DNA from: Ficedula albicollis
Taxonomy: Eukaryota > Chordata > Aves > Passeriformes > Muscicapidae
DNA: 64,000 bases
Direction: 5' to 3'
Assembly: GCF_000247815.1 (NCBI RefSeq)
Contig: NC_021673.1
Coordinates: 46,079,546-46,143,545 of the forward strand
Shown: piece after piece, positions 1 through 16,109 of the stretch
Position numbering within the stretch: position 1 is the stretch's first letter
Layout of the letters: the number at the start of each line of letters is the position of its first letter
Made by a program: the position numbers and the translations under genes
Notes under the pieces: model-generated
Database searches by the model: none
Told to the model about the DNA's origin: nothing
What the model saw: only the letters and a program-made list of their open reading frames with translations

Positions 1-2619
1 TTTAAAGCTTTCCTTTCTGAGCCTTCACTCTTGGGAAGCCTTAAAGGTCATGGCAGTTCCAAGGGCTGACATTTCCCTGTGCAGTGGAACTGGCCTTCTG
101 GTCCTGCTCCTGCCCTGGCTTCAATAGAAAAAAGTAAAAATTGTGATTATGTAACTGGTTACTCTCACAAGTGACTTGTTCTTTGTCCCCCAGCAGCAAC
201 CTAGTTATCTAGTGATCATCAAATTCCTGGGCAATTAAAAAACTAAAGGTGAGTTTGTTAAAGGCGAGTTTGTGGTTTATGTATGCACTTAGGAAAAAAA
301 TAAGTTCAATCTAAAGAAAGAAGATCTGCTTGGGAATCATAAAATTGACACAAAGTTACCCCATCCTAAACTTGTATTTCGAAGAAACTTACTGGTGTAC
401 AGAATCTTTGAACAACTGGTAAAATAGCAAAATACAGAGGTGCTTTTAAAAAATATATTGATCTGGGAGTGATGTTTGAACATAGTCTGGAAAGAAATAC
501 CTGAAGTATTTTGGGGTTTTCTTATGCTCTCCACCCATTCAGGAATGCACTGAACAACCAAGTGTCTTAACAGCTACAGTCTTAGAGGGCCACATCTCAT
601 CGTATACATTTGTAAACTGTTTATATCATGTTTATACCATGGCAAGCTCAAGGTACATTTTTCTTTTTTGCCTCTAGTGGGGTTGTCTAGTGTGTATCCA
701 ACAGATAAAATGTATTTCACTAGATAAAAGTTATAAGAATGTTTGTGTATGGTAGAAGAGGCTTATTGTCGATTCATACAAACAGCAGATTATTTTTATG
801 TATGGTCTTAGAGAAAAATACAAGTCATGCCTGCTTTTATGACTTAATATATACACACATATATGTAAAATATGAGTAAGACAAAGACATGGAGAAGCAG
901 GTATTCTGATGATGTAAATATGGGAGAAAACTCATCCAGCTGGCTAGATATTAAATCCTATGTCAAATAATATATCCATTTACCAGTAGTTGACAAGACA
1001 AAAACCTGTTAGTCAATTTCATTTATAAGAGCTGGATAATAAATTTAAAGAAATAGAGAATAAGTACTTTTCCAGCAGTCAGTGAATGATGCCAAGAATA
1101 CAATTAGTTCTGTTACTTTGCTCCAGTTATGTTTATGAATGATGCAGAAGACAAAGGTCTCTCATGCACAGAGCTAAAGTGTATCATAATTTACTGATTA
1201 GTCACAAACCCATTTCCATATGCCTTGATGTGTTGCTAGACTGTGTCACCCTTAGAGGAGCTAATCATAAACAAACAGTCAAAAGCATTTCAGTCATTTT
1301 GTTCGTTGCTCTTAGGACGAGGCTGATGACAGCCCAAAGTGCTCCGTTGTGTCAGACAATACTGGCCTCGTTTCACAGCCTTACAGTCCATGGCAAAGCC
1401 ACCAGCACATTCAGAAGTGCAGGTGTTTGCCACTTGCATCATCAAGTGCCTGTTGAAGGCTGTATTCTAGCTGCAACTCGTGATGAAACAGGTAGATGAA
1501 AAGGTAAAAATACACAAAATAGTCACATGATAATGGACAGTCATTTTGTAGTCTCAGTGACCCAGCTGACATTTCCCTCACTTTGACAGAATAACTGTCA
1601 AATATTTTAGACACTGTATTTGTAGTCACTCCAATCCCTCTGAAGAGCTTTCTTTTGGTAAATTGAGGGATAGTGATTTTGTTTGTTGATTTTTTTTCCA
1701 GGCATTTTTTAGGTGAGCAGGAAATAACAATGGACTGCTAATTTCCTTTGGACTCTGAAATAATGTATGCTGTAAGAATTAATGATTTTTATCAACCATA
1801 GCTCAGAAGTCTCTGTTGCTATAAAAGGCTCCTGAGCAGGAAACAAATACCAGATAATTACATGTCATCAGAGTTCAAGTATTAAGAAAAATAAGGATCC
1901 CTTACAGCAAAAAAGGAAAATGTATTGATTCACTAAGGCTGAGTTAAAGAATATCTGGAATAAAAACTACTGTATTAATTATCATCAGTCTTGAATTTTT
2001 CCAATGTTCTTTTACCATGAAATGTATGTAAAGCAGTAGCAGTTCTCTTTCAAGGAAAAATTATCTGTCTTTCCAATTATAAAAAATTGTGCATATTTGG
2101 TTCAAGTTTTTAAGAACTAAGATAGATTATTATCACAGTTAAAATAAGAAATAAAAAGTATTAAGAAGGAACTTTACTGAGCTGATAATGGGCTGCTAAA
2201 CAGCGTCTGTTAATTTTGTGACTGTGAAATTTTGCTTACATCCCCTTTAGCCCCCTGTATCCTGGTTTTCCCTTTTATAAAAAAGTGGGTAATAGTATTC
2301 CCCACCATTGCAATGTAAGTTGGGCTCCCTGGATAAATATCATTGCTCAGAATTAGAGGTAATGCTGCCTCTTTATGCCAGTTGCTGGAACATGCAATTC
2401 AATCTGCATTCATGACACAAGCTTCATCCAGCTCACTACATTAACCCTAACTTGTTCCTGCTGAGGTTCTGGTGGGTAATATCCAAAGTGACAAATGTTA
2501 CTACTTCATCCTGCTTTAAATGCAACCTGTGATTTTTAACCCCTTTCTCCAACTTCCAGTTAATTAACACAGAAATTTTGCCTTTACAGTTTTAAGAATT
2601 GTTTTAATGAGAACAAAAA

Positions 2620-2690
2620 GGGGGAACAAAAAAAAAAAAAAACAAAACAAAAAAACCCCAGAAAAAACCCCCCAAAAAAACTCTACAAAA
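2620..2690. repeat. A-rich / C-run low-complexity tract
   Basis: Long A runs broken by C runs (AAAACCCC, AAACCCCCCAAAA). No LINE or SINE body was recognised next to it. Confidence 0.7.
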
Positions 2691-4641
2691 CTCCTAACTC
2701 AATTTTATTAGATTTATCCTTTTAATGAGTGCAGCTACATTTATCTAATAGCAATTATTGAATTCTCCAACCTCCTCTTTGGCCTACAAAATATTAAATA
2801 TGTTCCTGATAAAGTGTTAGTCTCTCAGAAGAGGTAAAACAGCCTTGAAATCTGTAATTTGTTAATTGTCTAGAACTTGACTAAATGCAAAGTTTCCCCT
2901 TGAGACATAGATAACTGATATTATTACAGTGCACAGATTTAGTCAATGTGCCAACTCTGCAGAAAACTAAAAAAAATAGTAATTTCTCACTTTTTAAGCA
3001 GGCTAAATCCAGCAGCTAAACTCTTGGCTGTGGTTCTCAGATCATACCCTGCCCTGGGGCCAGTGCAGACTATTGGGAGCAAACTGGCCTCTGCAGTGGA
3101 TCAGCATTTTCATGTTTCATAGCCTAATCTAAAAATGTTCCATTCCCTTTCGACACTGGAGATGTAAAAGGCATCAGGCCATGTCTTGACAAGTGATTTT
3201 TGCCTTTTGACATGGCACCCTGCTCTTTCCTTGCTGGCATTACAAGCTGGTTGTGAAACACCATGGGTTCTAGTCCACGGGCTGGTTGAAGTCCAGGTCT
3301 GTCATGCAAGCATTATCTGTGCAGCTCCTTCTGTGAATGTTTAGCTCCAGCTCATGCTTTGTACAAAAAAAAAAAAAATCTTCCATATGCTAATTGTGTT
3401 TTTCATCAAAAAAACTTTCAGTCTGACACATGTCTTTTTTTAAAGATGTTTCACAGATAATCTTAGTGGATTCGTCTGTAGCTTTTTTCAACCCCCTTCT
3501 TCTGTCACATATACCTCTCCTTCTTAGTAAGTCTCATTATCCCTCAGTTTAAGGTAAGAGCTGGTCCACTTCTCACTGCTTCTTTCTGTAGGTCTGTTGC
3601 AACTTAGATTGCTTAAGACACACAGGTATGATCTCTTTGGTTTCTGAATATGTTTCTGATCTATATATCAAGTGTATGTATGAAAGTATTACTTGTGTGC
3701 ATGTTATGCACACTTTATTTGTTCATTTACTCTTTTTTTTGGTTGTTTCTTGTTTGATTTTTTTTTGTTGTTTGTTTGCTCATTTCATTTTTTTGGGGGT
3801 GGGGGGGACTTAATTTGAACACATTTAATTCACAGCTTGGTGATCTGTATGTGCAATTTAAAATTATTTCTTTCAGCGTGTCGATCTTTCCTTTGGCAGC
3901 CATAAAGCTCAGCTCCCATCACACTGCCCCACTTGTTTATTTCTGATCAGTCATTCTGAAGAGTATGGTCTCCTCTGGCAAACACTGGAAAGGAGCTGCT
4001 CAGGTTGTGTGATAGGACAAGAGACTCATGTTTCTCAGTGCTGCTGTCACTGAGTTACCCTGGGGGTGACAAAAAGTCTCCAGTTGCCTCCTAAATGGTT
4101 AATCCATGAGCTGCTGCTGCTGAACATCCTTAGGGATTACAAACATCTAGTTTGTAATAAGGTCACTTGCTTAAAGTGATCCTAATTGTGCTTGTGCAGT
4201 CTATTGGGCTATTTGAAAAGTGGTCTGATCTCGTAATGGAAGCAAAATGAGCTAGAAAGACAGTTGACTCCATGAAATAGTTGTGTTCAAGTCTTCCTAA
4301 AGTTGTATTTTAGATTCTGCATAGGGTAAACCGCCAAACTTTTCATACAAAAACTAGAAGAAAGTATGTGATTCTACTTGGTCCTAAAAAAAAAAGGTTA
4401 AAATAATAAGTCTTAAATAGAATTTACAAGTAGAGTTTGGATTTCAAAGAGAAGGCTACAGCCTTAACATCTAGTAGCCTGCTATGAAGCCAGGCTGAAT
4501 TGCCTCTGACAATCAAATGCAACAAATGTGAGCAGTCAGTGACTACTGGAAAGGCCTTTGTTTCCCTGAAAGGAACCCAAGGAATTTTTTGTGACACCAT
4601 TTGATCGTGACATATAGTTTATTTACCTTCTGCTAAAAGTT

Positions 4642-4661
4642 ATAAATAAATAAATAAATAA
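4642..4661. repeat. (AAAT)n microsatellite
   Basis: About five AAAT/ATAA units in a row. Confidence 0.85.
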
Positions 4662-4956
4662 GTATCATTTTGAAAGGCTAAACGCATTGCTTCAACTGCA
4701 AAGTTAAAAGCAATGTGAGAGGCTATACTAGGAAATGATGTTGCTACTTCATCTAGCTCCAAAACATATTTATAAAAACAACTGAACAATTATATACATT
4801 TTATGAAGAAGAAATCACAGTTGTGTTTTTAAAGTTAAAACCTAACTGCAGAAAAGTGGACAACAAAGAGAACTGTAAGAGCAAAAGGAGATTTAGAAAG
4901 GCATTGTCCCTCATGAACAATTTTATTTTAAATCTTTTTTATTTTATTTATTTTAT

Positions 4957-5857
<901 letters not shown>

Positions 5858-8800
5858 TTTATTTTATTTATTTATTTATTTTATTTATTTTAAATCTTGC
5901 TTCCTCACTTTTCTGATAGCATGGGAATAACATGGTGACAGTAGAGCATCAGAAGAAATGGTAGGAGTGGAAAAGTTCAGAATGAAAAATCTGGAACAAA
6001 TGGTGAAACCCCAAAGCACTGGACAGAAATGACAATTTATTTTTTTTTCCATTTTAAAAAGTGTTACCTATAAAACCTATACTAGTTGAATTGAAACATA
6101 AGATGACAATTTCAGAAGTCTGGGAGTGAAATAATAATTTCAAATAAAAAGTAGAATGTGATCAAAGAAAAGCTTATTTTAAGGTTGTTTCTACATTCCT
6201 CTTGTCAGCATATACTTTTCTATAGATTTTCACATTATTAATGCCTGTAGGCACTTCAACTCCAAATATGAGCTCATCATATGAAGAGAGATGAGTGAGT
6301 GTGATCTGAAGGGCTCCAGGATGTGGTTCATGGATTCACAGTCTTTTATTAAGTTTAAGAACCAATAACACAGTTGTGATAAGGGAAATAGTCTATTACA
6401 TTTGTTGGTATTCGTCAGTGATTTTCTGGAGTACTGTGGCAGCGTGGTGCAATTTCAGTGCTCTTCCCTACTGATAGCTCAGGAGCAGAAAGTTGGGGCT
6501 TTTGTGTTTTGGTGGGATTTTTTTTTAACGTTTTGTTAAAGGAAGTTATTTTAAAAATTCCTTTAGCAAGTTTGCAATTTTGCTGGATACTTGCAGAGGC
6601 TGGTAAACTCTATACAGCATAAATCAGAGAGGGAAGAGTTAGTAACTGACAAAAGTGATTTGTCTTCTGTGAAACAATTTATGAGCACAATTGCTTTCTG
6701 GAAGCATAGGTTAATACACTTTAAATATGCCCAAGAATAAATTTTTCTAAAAAGACACAAAGGCAATTGAGGAATGAAGGAAATGTGAAGTGGAGCAAAC
6801 ACAGCTTAAAGCTAGTCCTGCCCTTTTGCATCAGGAACCTTGCTTCAAACTCAGTCAAGTTATGTGAAGTTTTGAAGTGCTCTTGAGCAGATCCTTGAGG
6901 TGTTTGGCAGCACTGATACACGGGGTGCAGGTAATTAGGCAGAAATCCTGACCTGCTGTGTGACACTTCCGAGTTCAGGAGGCACATTTGTAACTCCTGA
7001 GCACATCCAGTGTGGGAAGCCTGTAACACATTCAGTGGCTTTAAAACATGCCTGGGAATTGGTGTTTTCCTGCCCTGTTTCCATAATGATACTACTTGAT
7101 CCACAGAGTTTCTGTAGCCTATTAATTTGACCAGACTGGAAGCGTTACGGCAGTAATACAGAGCTGAGGAAAATTCTGTAGCAAACAAGTGGATTCAGAG
7201 AGAAAACAGAGGCTGAGATTTTCTAGCTACTAATCATATTAGATATAGAAGGAAATCCCAGTAAGAAGATTTAAAGAGAAGTGAGATGAACAAAGATTCT
7301 GTTTCAGGTATTTGTGTGGCCTCCCCAGCACAGTATTTCATAACCTTTCATATAATTAATGTAAGAAGAAAGGGATGTAGTTGTTGTTGTCATTCTTTTA
7401 ATAAGCCCCAGTTAAAAGAAAGGGCATGGTCTAGAAACTTCATCTGCTGAGTCAGTCTATAAGCCTGTGGGTGATTTTTTTTGGGATGGGAGGAGTATTG
7501 CCTATCAGGATGGACACTAAGATTTGCAACATGTAAGCAAATATGATTGTGACATTAGGACAGAGAAAGAGTTATTTTTAACTTTCTTTCTCTAATGCTT
7601 CTAATGAGCTTGGCATACTTGCTTTTTCTGTATCGTTCAAGCTGCTGCTATAGCATTGGCTCCACTTTGGCTGTCATCATTTCTTGATGAAAGGAGAAGT
7701 AACACCTCTTTTGGGGAAGAGTTGCTTAGAAAACTGATATGTCCTCTCTTTAGACTCATTAAATAAATTAATCACATATGTTTTGTGAAAATCAGTCTCT
7801 TTCAAAAACCATGATGCCAGATGAGAACAACATTTTGGTAAATAGTCTGTTGGATCTTAGGTTTCCTTTCTGTTTCCTGGAGTACAATGAAGAGATTAAG
7901 AATCTCTGAGTTACAGGAGGTGTTTGGCTAGACAAAATAAAGTAGGCTTTTTAGCAGTGACCAAAAGGTCCCTAGTGGCTGAAAGTGCTCATGAGTTTTA
8001 TCAAAGAAGTTACCTTTTTGAGAAAAGATTAAGGCATTCATTTATTGCTGGCTCATACTAGAAAGTATTAGATTTATCAGTATTTTACCAGTTTACCATA
8101 CAGTTCAGTGGAATTCTTGCATTCAAGGCATGGTTCTTCCTGGGGTTGTCCCATGAAGTTTGTGCAAAATAAGCTAGGGGAATGTGTGCACTTAAAATCC
8201 TTCCTTACTTCCTGACTTCTGATGGAGAATCTAGGTCAGTGAAAGTTGTACCATTCATTCCTGAAGAAGTTTTTATCCAGAAGCAAAGTAGGGCCCACAG
8301 GTTTTATGTATGCCAGTGACTCATGTTGCTGCTGCTGCACAGGGCTTGATCTATTCCGTGCTGGAAGATGGTACCATTGCCCCTTTGTTCACTGGATCAT
8401 CTTTTAATCTGAACTATTTATTGTTTGTTCACTGTCTCTTGTTACTCAACATATTTATCTCTTGACTCTAAAGTATTTTGGAGTTGAAGGAACTTGGTTT
8501 TGTCAGATATGAGAAATGCAAGTCAAGTGGACTGACAGCAGCTGTGTATTGAAATCCTGGGGGTTTGTGGTGATTTGCTCCATTGATATGATCAGTGACT
8601 CCCCATTTCACTTGTGTGCCTCATGCAAAAGAGATTTTAACTCTAACTACTGAGTTAAGCTACTGAACTACTACTGAACCACTACTTTTTACCACTGCTT
8701 TTTAACTACTACTGACCATTCCTCCCTGCGCTTAGCACTTTTATTCCATCTGTGAAATGGAGAATGTCCTCAGAGTAGGACATTCACACAGAAAGTTTCT

Positions 8801-11800
8801 GGATCTGCAGATCAAAAAGTGCTTCAAAAGCCTTGGGTTTTGTTGACGTTGGTGCTCTCTCAGTATACAAACTGAATGATGTTCTGGCATGTTAGTGCCT
8901 AAATACTGGTGGAGGAGCCTAGACTTCATCCCATTTAATTGCTGGCGTATTAGGAGGAATAACAACAATTCAGGCTTCTGTAGTTGCCTTGAGGTCTCTG
9001 AAAAGTCCTGCCAGGGTTTCAGTTGACATTCATGCCAGCCCATGTCTGGTCAGTGGAGAGAGATGCTCCTTAGTGTCAAGTGATTTGGGTGTGGCTATGA
9101 AGAGCTGGGCTTCCAGACAGCCTTAGTCATGCAGAAAACTTTTCTGATTCTCAAGGGGATTAAGCAGTACCACTGGAACAATAAGCCCCATTTGATGAGC
9201 CTTTAGCAATCAGTTTGTTTCAATTTCTCTTGGGGTGAAGAAGTGCAAAAAAAATCAACTGAGTCTGTTTCTCTTTCTTTACCAGATGCCTTGTGTCACT
9301 TTTTATCTCTGGCTCAGCCTGTCTCTGGGATATTCCTCTGAATTGTATTGCAGGCAGCAAAATAGGAATTGTCAACAGTCCTCAGTTCATTTACTTCTTG
9401 CATCGTTGGGGGGGGCACAAGTCATATGAATGGCCTCACGCAACAGTGTCTGTGCTTTAGTAATACCTGTTATTCACTTGATACTCTGAGTCATTTGATA
9501 AAAACTTTGCCTTACTCATTTGTAGTGGATTTGCTCGTCTGCCCATCCTTTCCTTTGTTCCACCAGCAGCAATGCAGAGCTGGTGAAAGACTTGACCAGT
9601 CTTCTTAGAGGCAACACAGTGTGTATGAGCCAGAGGGTCACATGCTGGTACAAACTTCTCTGATTAATCCCTTTGTTAGCATCTGCTGGGACATGTGTTT
9701 TGGCAAGTGCCAGATACCTGGGTAATAGGTGGAGGAGGAGTAATAGATGGAAGAAGTGTGGATTTCCTTCTTCCTGTGTCATAATGACCTTCAGTGCTGC
9801 TGCAGTTGGTGATGTGCTGTTCTATTTGGTGCAGATCCATGGATGTGAGCAATGGAACTGTGCCCATTTCAGCTTCATCACCACACACTTCACTTATAAA
9901 TCAGCAGCATGAGGAAGCATTTACTTGTGCCTGTTAACATACAGGTCAAAAAACTGAGATGGGATTTCCCTTTTTGTACATCATTGTTTGAGGATACTAA
10001 TTTAAACTCAAATATTTTCTTTCCTTTTAATACCTCTGTCCCTTAAATATTTCTGTAGGTTTTAAATATAAGTCCTAAATGACCAGGCTGTTTGGGACTG
10101 CTTGTGTTGATGCTGCTAAAGGACTCTCTATGTTTTGGAGGCTGGAAGAAAAGCATGCAGTTGATTTATCTGATGCTTTACCTAAAAATTAGGCAGTGTA
10201 TCTATTCTCTACTCCACAGTGCTCAGTGCAGCAGAATTTGTAACCTAGTACTCTCCATTTTGATGACTTTATGGGAACTCAGGTTCCTGGAGAATTCTGC
10301 TTCTGCCTGAAGTCCAGTAGTGCAAAATTTATCTCTGCTCTGTGTGTGCATTCATATTCTTTATTTCTCTAGAAAGGCTACAAACAACAATACCAGCTTT
10401 AAAGTACTACAGCTGAAAGCTTGCTGGCCAAGCTGAGCCCCCAGATTTTATATCTGAAATAACACACATGCTTAAGTTATGCTCTCTCAGTGGACAGCTG
10501 GAGCAAAGAAAAAAGGAAGAATCAGTTGTCTGCATGGTACTCCAGGTCTGGAGAGTGTTATGGGGCAGAAAGTATCTGCTGGAGTTGTTTTGGTTTGTTT
10601 TTTTTTTCCTGGTGGGCCTGCTTGTGTTTTGCCCTGGTTTGGGGCTGCTGATCCATCAGAAGCACTGAGGGTGCCTGAGCATCCATGATCCTGGGCTTCC
10701 AGGGGCTGTGCACCAATGGTGTGCAATAGGTGAGTTTTCCTGAGCTGCCACTGATTCTGCAGGCCCTGGGCTAGTTGGCTTCTCACAGTAAAGAGCCCTG
10801 GTACAGGGCAGCAGCTCTGTCTGTGTCGAGCTGAGCTGGTAACTGCAGTTCTCAGAGGAACTTGAGTCTAAAGGCAGTAAAAGGAAAGGGAGCAAGTCTG
10901 AAATGACAGGTGCACCTGAGACCAAGGGAGAACAAGCAACATCACTTTGGTACAAAAGCAACTTGGTTTGAAACAGAAATGTCAGCGTCAAACACCAGTA
11001 TGTATTTTGTCTATCTTCTTCCTAAGATGAAACACAGTGTTACTGTTAGTTATGATTAGTAAGTGGGTGTGCTGTGATAAGTGATAAAAAAATGCATTAG
11101 ATCTTGTTGTACTGAAAGCTAAGGATAGCCACAACTCTTATTTCTGGGTTACTGATGCTGCTACAGAGTGCTAGTAGCCTTGTACCTCCATTGCAGGTCT
11201 AAGTGCCTTTCTAAATAGTTGCTGCCACCTAACATAGGTTTCAACATGTCTTTTTGAGAATGTCCCTCCCTGGGATTTGCATTACTGGCAGCTCTAAGAA
11301 TTTGTGATTTTGTGGTCACTTTTCCATTCTCCTGCAAGAGATTTTTGTCCATTATTACTTATCAAAGACTCCAGAAAAAGTTTTCAGCGCATTTTACACC
11401 TATGGCAGTGGCTACTCACAGCCACTGAGGCAGAGGAATATATGCAGTTTTAGGAATGAAGTTCTGATCATAATGATACTAAGATAAATAGTGTTGATGC
11501 TAACAGAGACGTTGATGTAGGATAAAGAGGATAAGCCTATATGTAGGTTTTTTAATTGGAATATTTTTTCATTCTGAGATTTTATGGTACTTTCTAAAGA
11601 AGAAATATATCTGTTCATTTTGGACATAATCCTGAGTGTTTTAGAAACCAGCTATATCAAAAATAAAGCTGACCCATCTATTTCAAACAGCCAAGCTTTG
11701 GTAATAACAAGATATGAACAACTTTGGTACTAGAAATATCTTTTAATCTTTTTATCTTTTAAAGATTTGATTTCTATTCTGCAGAAATCTTGTGGATTTA

Positions 11801-14554
11801 TTTCCAAATGTCTCCTCTCCTACATAACAGAGATTTACCTGTTATAAGAAGGATTTTCAGAACAAATGCTTTGAAATTTTTCTTCAGTAGAGCAATCATC
11901 CTTACTCCAAATTCAATATTTCCTTTTTACCTACATATAAGTTCTGTAAAGTAGCACAGTCCTAAGTTCTGATTGCAATGAAAATGCAGTAAGCGGAATA
12001 GAAAAAAAAAGACTACTTAATGTTGTCTATTATACTCCTCTTGCAAAATTTTAGTTAATCCTTCATCTTTCCCTTTATCTGATATCAAATTAGTCTGCAA
12101 AAGCATTCTAGGGCTAACTCAAATATGCAAGATGACTGTGTATGCAATCTTGTGGTTGTGTTCCTAATCCTAAAATATGTGTTAGGAATAAACTCCTTTA
12201 ATATTATCTGTTTCATGTCTTTTGGTGTCTGGGGCAGAGGGCTGTCTGTAACACAGAACATTTTTTGTTTTACATACTCTATATTTATGATTCATTAACC
12301 TCTGTTGGGTCTGCATATATAAACAAGAATCCCAGGTTTTATCTTTGTAGTCCAGCCACTGTACCTTTGGTTTATCTGTTCACAACTATTGAAACCACAA
12401 GTGCCTGACAACCTATAGAAGTGAGTCAGCTGACAGTTTAGAAATTAATTTCAGAAGCTGCTGCTACAAATCTCTTCCTATCAAATATCATGAAATAATA
12501 ATGATCCCAATACTATTCTGAACTGCCTGGCTGAACTTTGACAGAAAGCATGGAAATGACATTTAATGAACTAAGGCAATCATTAACTTATCTGTCTCTG
12601 TGATACTCCTCTCTGACCTCTTGTTTAACCAAATAGATGTGCACGTTGTTTCCCATGGTAGTTCTCTTCCTGCAAGTATTCATAGTGAATGCACGTGTAA
12701 TGAGCTTGTCAAAGACACTAATTCTATGTAACCTTCTGAAACACATAAAACTGCAGGTTGTATAATATTTTGAACATGTTAGTTTGCAATTCAAGTTAGT
12801 GTGCTGCACCAAGTACAGTCAATCCACCTTTCTCTCAAAAGACAGAGGAAGAAACTTTCAGTGGCATTTTATGCATTCAGCTTGGACTACACTTACATAA
12901 AATCTCTTTTGTTCTTTGCTACCTGCAGTAGACTTTTTGTCCTGCATTTCTCAAGATCACTATCAACGTACTGGTGGAGGGCATTCTGTTCCAGCAGACG
13001 AGTTAGGCAGTGTGATGTGGGCAGTGGGTGGCCAGTTTCCTTGGCCACCCCCAGCTAACTCTCATGCCAGCGCACCAAGTGTCACCAGCAAGCTGCTGAT
13101 GATTGCCCAAGAGCTTAAGTCTTAGCTGAAAAGATTTAAGTTATCCTAAAGTGAAGAAAAGTTTTGTAATCAGATACTCTGAATTTTTTAATTTTCTTTG
13201 ATTTTTGATAGGTAAGGAGAGTATCAGTAAATGCAAAGCAAGAGCCAGAAAAATTGGCAGACACAGAAGAGTAAGCTGTTGAAGCCAAGATGGGAGGCGG
13301 CATTTAATTATAGTAGGGTTTGCTAGGCTTGGGGTGTTAGTTGGATAAAGTGTTGATGAAAATTTGGCAAAGTGGATGTAATGCACAGAAATAAGACTTC
13401 AAACAGGCATTTTGTTTTGAGGGAGGATTAGGGATTTTTGGGCACCCCTTCCTGAGCTGGACTGCAAAAGAATTAGAACGAAGAGAGGGTGGGAATGGAG
13501 GAAGAAATCAAGCACAGGTGAACCCAGCCCCCTTTTCTCACAATTCTGACACTTCACCTTCAGAATCTTTACCACAACCCTACCCATCACTTAGACCATG
13601 TTAGTCCTGCTATGAGGGCTAAAAATAGGTGTGGGCAGAAGCATCAACATGACTCAAGAGTTCAAGGGAATCCCAAGATGTGCAGAGAGTAATGCAGATC
13701 TTTCAAAACAGGTTTTTTCACCCCTTGTATAAAACTTCTCCATCTTGTTTGCACAAGGAATCCATTGTCATCTGTCAAAAAAAGCAAAGGTTTTTATATA
13801 GTACCAGAGCTTTTAGAACAGGCACATAGAGGCATGTAAAATTTTCTGAAGACTAAGATGATTGTTTGTGGCACTCACTTTGTTTACTCCTTGAGGGAAT
13901 GGATACTTGTTACATTCCCATCTTTTGCAATAGCTCTAATACATTACAATAGCTTGTGGCAACACTGACAAATTGAAAATTTACAGCTTTTATGGTTTGC
14001 CCTAAATATTTTAGAATAGGGATGTACAACAAGCACATGTTGGAGCTGCATGTATTGCTCTTACCTGTGTTGATAGTCCAGTACTGCTTTGTGCCCCCTC
14101 TCTTCTACTCAGCTCAAGACCACAGCTCTTGCTGTGTTAGTAATCAGGCAGCCACAGCGAGGGCTGTTGCACATGTTGGACTGGAGTGTAGGTTTGACAG
14201 CCAGAATAGGCAGACTACCTGTTCAGACAGACCATCTGATCACTGCCTATTTGCTGTACACCAGCCACTGCCAGTCACCTGCTGGACAGCCTGCCAGACA
14301 TGCCAAAAATCTGTGAGCTCGCCCATGGTGTGCAGCTACCAGTGGATGTGCCGGCCTGCCCCTGGCTGAAGTGCTGCTGCTTGCCAGCAAGGCTGCTGTG
14401 CTAAGAGAGTTATGAGGAGAGGATGAAGAGAAAGTTTAGGAGAAGAGAGAAGAGCTCTGCACACAGTAGTTAATTACACGGCCTCTCTAATTGCTCAAGG
14501 TTTGTGAGTGTTCTGTATGTAATCCTACTGTGATCGTGCAAATTTTAATGTCTT

Positions 14555-14620
14555 GATGTAATGGTTGGACTCAATGATCTTAGAGGTCATTTCCAACCTC
14601 AATAATTCTATGATTCTGTG
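14555..14620 (+). repeat. CR1 LINE 3' end, short fragment
   Basis: Contains GGTTGGACTCAATGATCTTA, then GAGGTCATTTCCAACCT, and ends in ATTCTATGATTCTGTG, the terminal 8-bp repeat type of avian/sauropsid CR1. Only the last 65 bp are recognisable; upstream sequence to about 14100 did not match the CR1 body I know. CR1 copies are typically 5'-truncated like this. Confidence 0.85.
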
Positions 14621-16109
14621 AAATATGCCCCTTGGAAACTCTTCTACAGAAAGAGATATGAATATCTTAGCAGACAATATTCAGGGCTAACTGTCCTGAG
14701 TTTCAAAATCAGACATCACCTTTCACTAGGAAGATACAATATTTTCAAAATACAAATTTGAAATATTCCTATAAAAAATATGATTGAACTTCTTATTACT
14801 TTGTGCATTCTTTGTGGTTTTTAATGTGCTCATCAATGCCATGTAAGCACTCTAGCCTCTATCTGTGACATTTTAATGGCAGTTCTTACCAAAGCCATTG
14901 CAATTTTTTGGCTCATTCTCCTTTTCAGCTGTTTAAGATATATTTGCTTTTGTTAAGAAAGAAATTATGAAAGATTGCTTCAGCACTGATGGGTGTCTTA
15001 TAGCCACCTGTGTCACATCAGGTTCTCTGCACTCAGGCAGCAACAAAAGCTGTGATAGCACCTATCTTTACCAAAACCAAAAATCGTGAGTTTTAAGAGT
15101 AGGTAAAATGCAGTGGTGGAAGCAGGGAGGGTTCCTTTTATATTTTTGCATTTGTCAGGGTATTTTGGCATTAGACATTGAAGACAGTGAAGAGGAAATG
15201 TTGAAGGACATTGGGGAAGGTCTAAATGTCAGTATTGACTGTAGTTAAGCTGGTCAGAAACTCTTTTGGGGTGGATATTTATATTAAAATGCTTCATCCA
15301 TCCTTTTTGGGTGCATTGACTCACACTTCTGATTGCCGTCCCATGCCCCCTTCATCTGTAAAGGGAACAGAGGTTCCAAAATGCTCTTCAAAATGCACCT
15401 GAAGGAAGGCTAAGATGGAGAATTGCTTTTGCATTCTCCTGTATGAGGCATCTGCTACCTGTGATACATAAAGAGGGGAGGAGCCTGCTTTTCTTCAGTG
15501 GCTCTCTAGCCACAGGTCACAGCGAGAAGTTGTACGTACCCAGGTCTTGCATCTGAGACCCAGAGGAAACAGGAGCCTCCATGGAGCCATGAGAGATCAG
15601 GGAGATGGCTGCTGCTCCTGCTTAGTCAGGTTCTGCATGAGCTCAGGCAGGGCTTTGGGGAAGCCGCAGGAGAGAGACTGAGCTGCCAGCTGGAAGTTCA
15701 TTAATTGAGGCAATGGCCAGCTGAGGAATTGAGCCAATGGCCAGCTGAGGATATTATGTGAGGCCGACTGCTTCTTCCCCTTCAACCAAAGCAGCCCATT
15801 TGCAGGCAGTGTGAGTCCCTACACCCAGCTACATGGATGAAGAGAGGTGATGAGCCATTTGTTTTCTGGCTGTGACAAAAATTATTTTCTCTCAAATAGG
15901 AGAAATTTGGCATAAGGCCACAAAAGACCTGGTTTTGGAGGAAAGGATTATGAACAATGTGTAGCAAATCCCAGAAAAGATTCTATCTGCTGGAACTTTG
16001 TGTCTAAATATCCCTGAAAGAAGCTTGGGTACAACAGAGGAAAAAAAAACCAAAAAAACAACCAGATGTGCCTCTTGTCTTTTCCTTGCTTAATCATCAC
16101 AGTCTCAAG

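Noticed and set aside
3780..3810. G-rich tract as a G-quadruplex signal
   Set aside because: A short mixed T/G run (GGGGGTGGGGGGG) with no gene or promoter near it.
6721..7188. 155-codon antisense ORF
   Set aside because: No domain, no repeat similarity and no splice or promoter context; most likely chance.
14089..14369. Overlapping ORFs up to 125 codons just before a CR1 tail
   Set aside because: No known CR1 protein motif and no recognisable domain.
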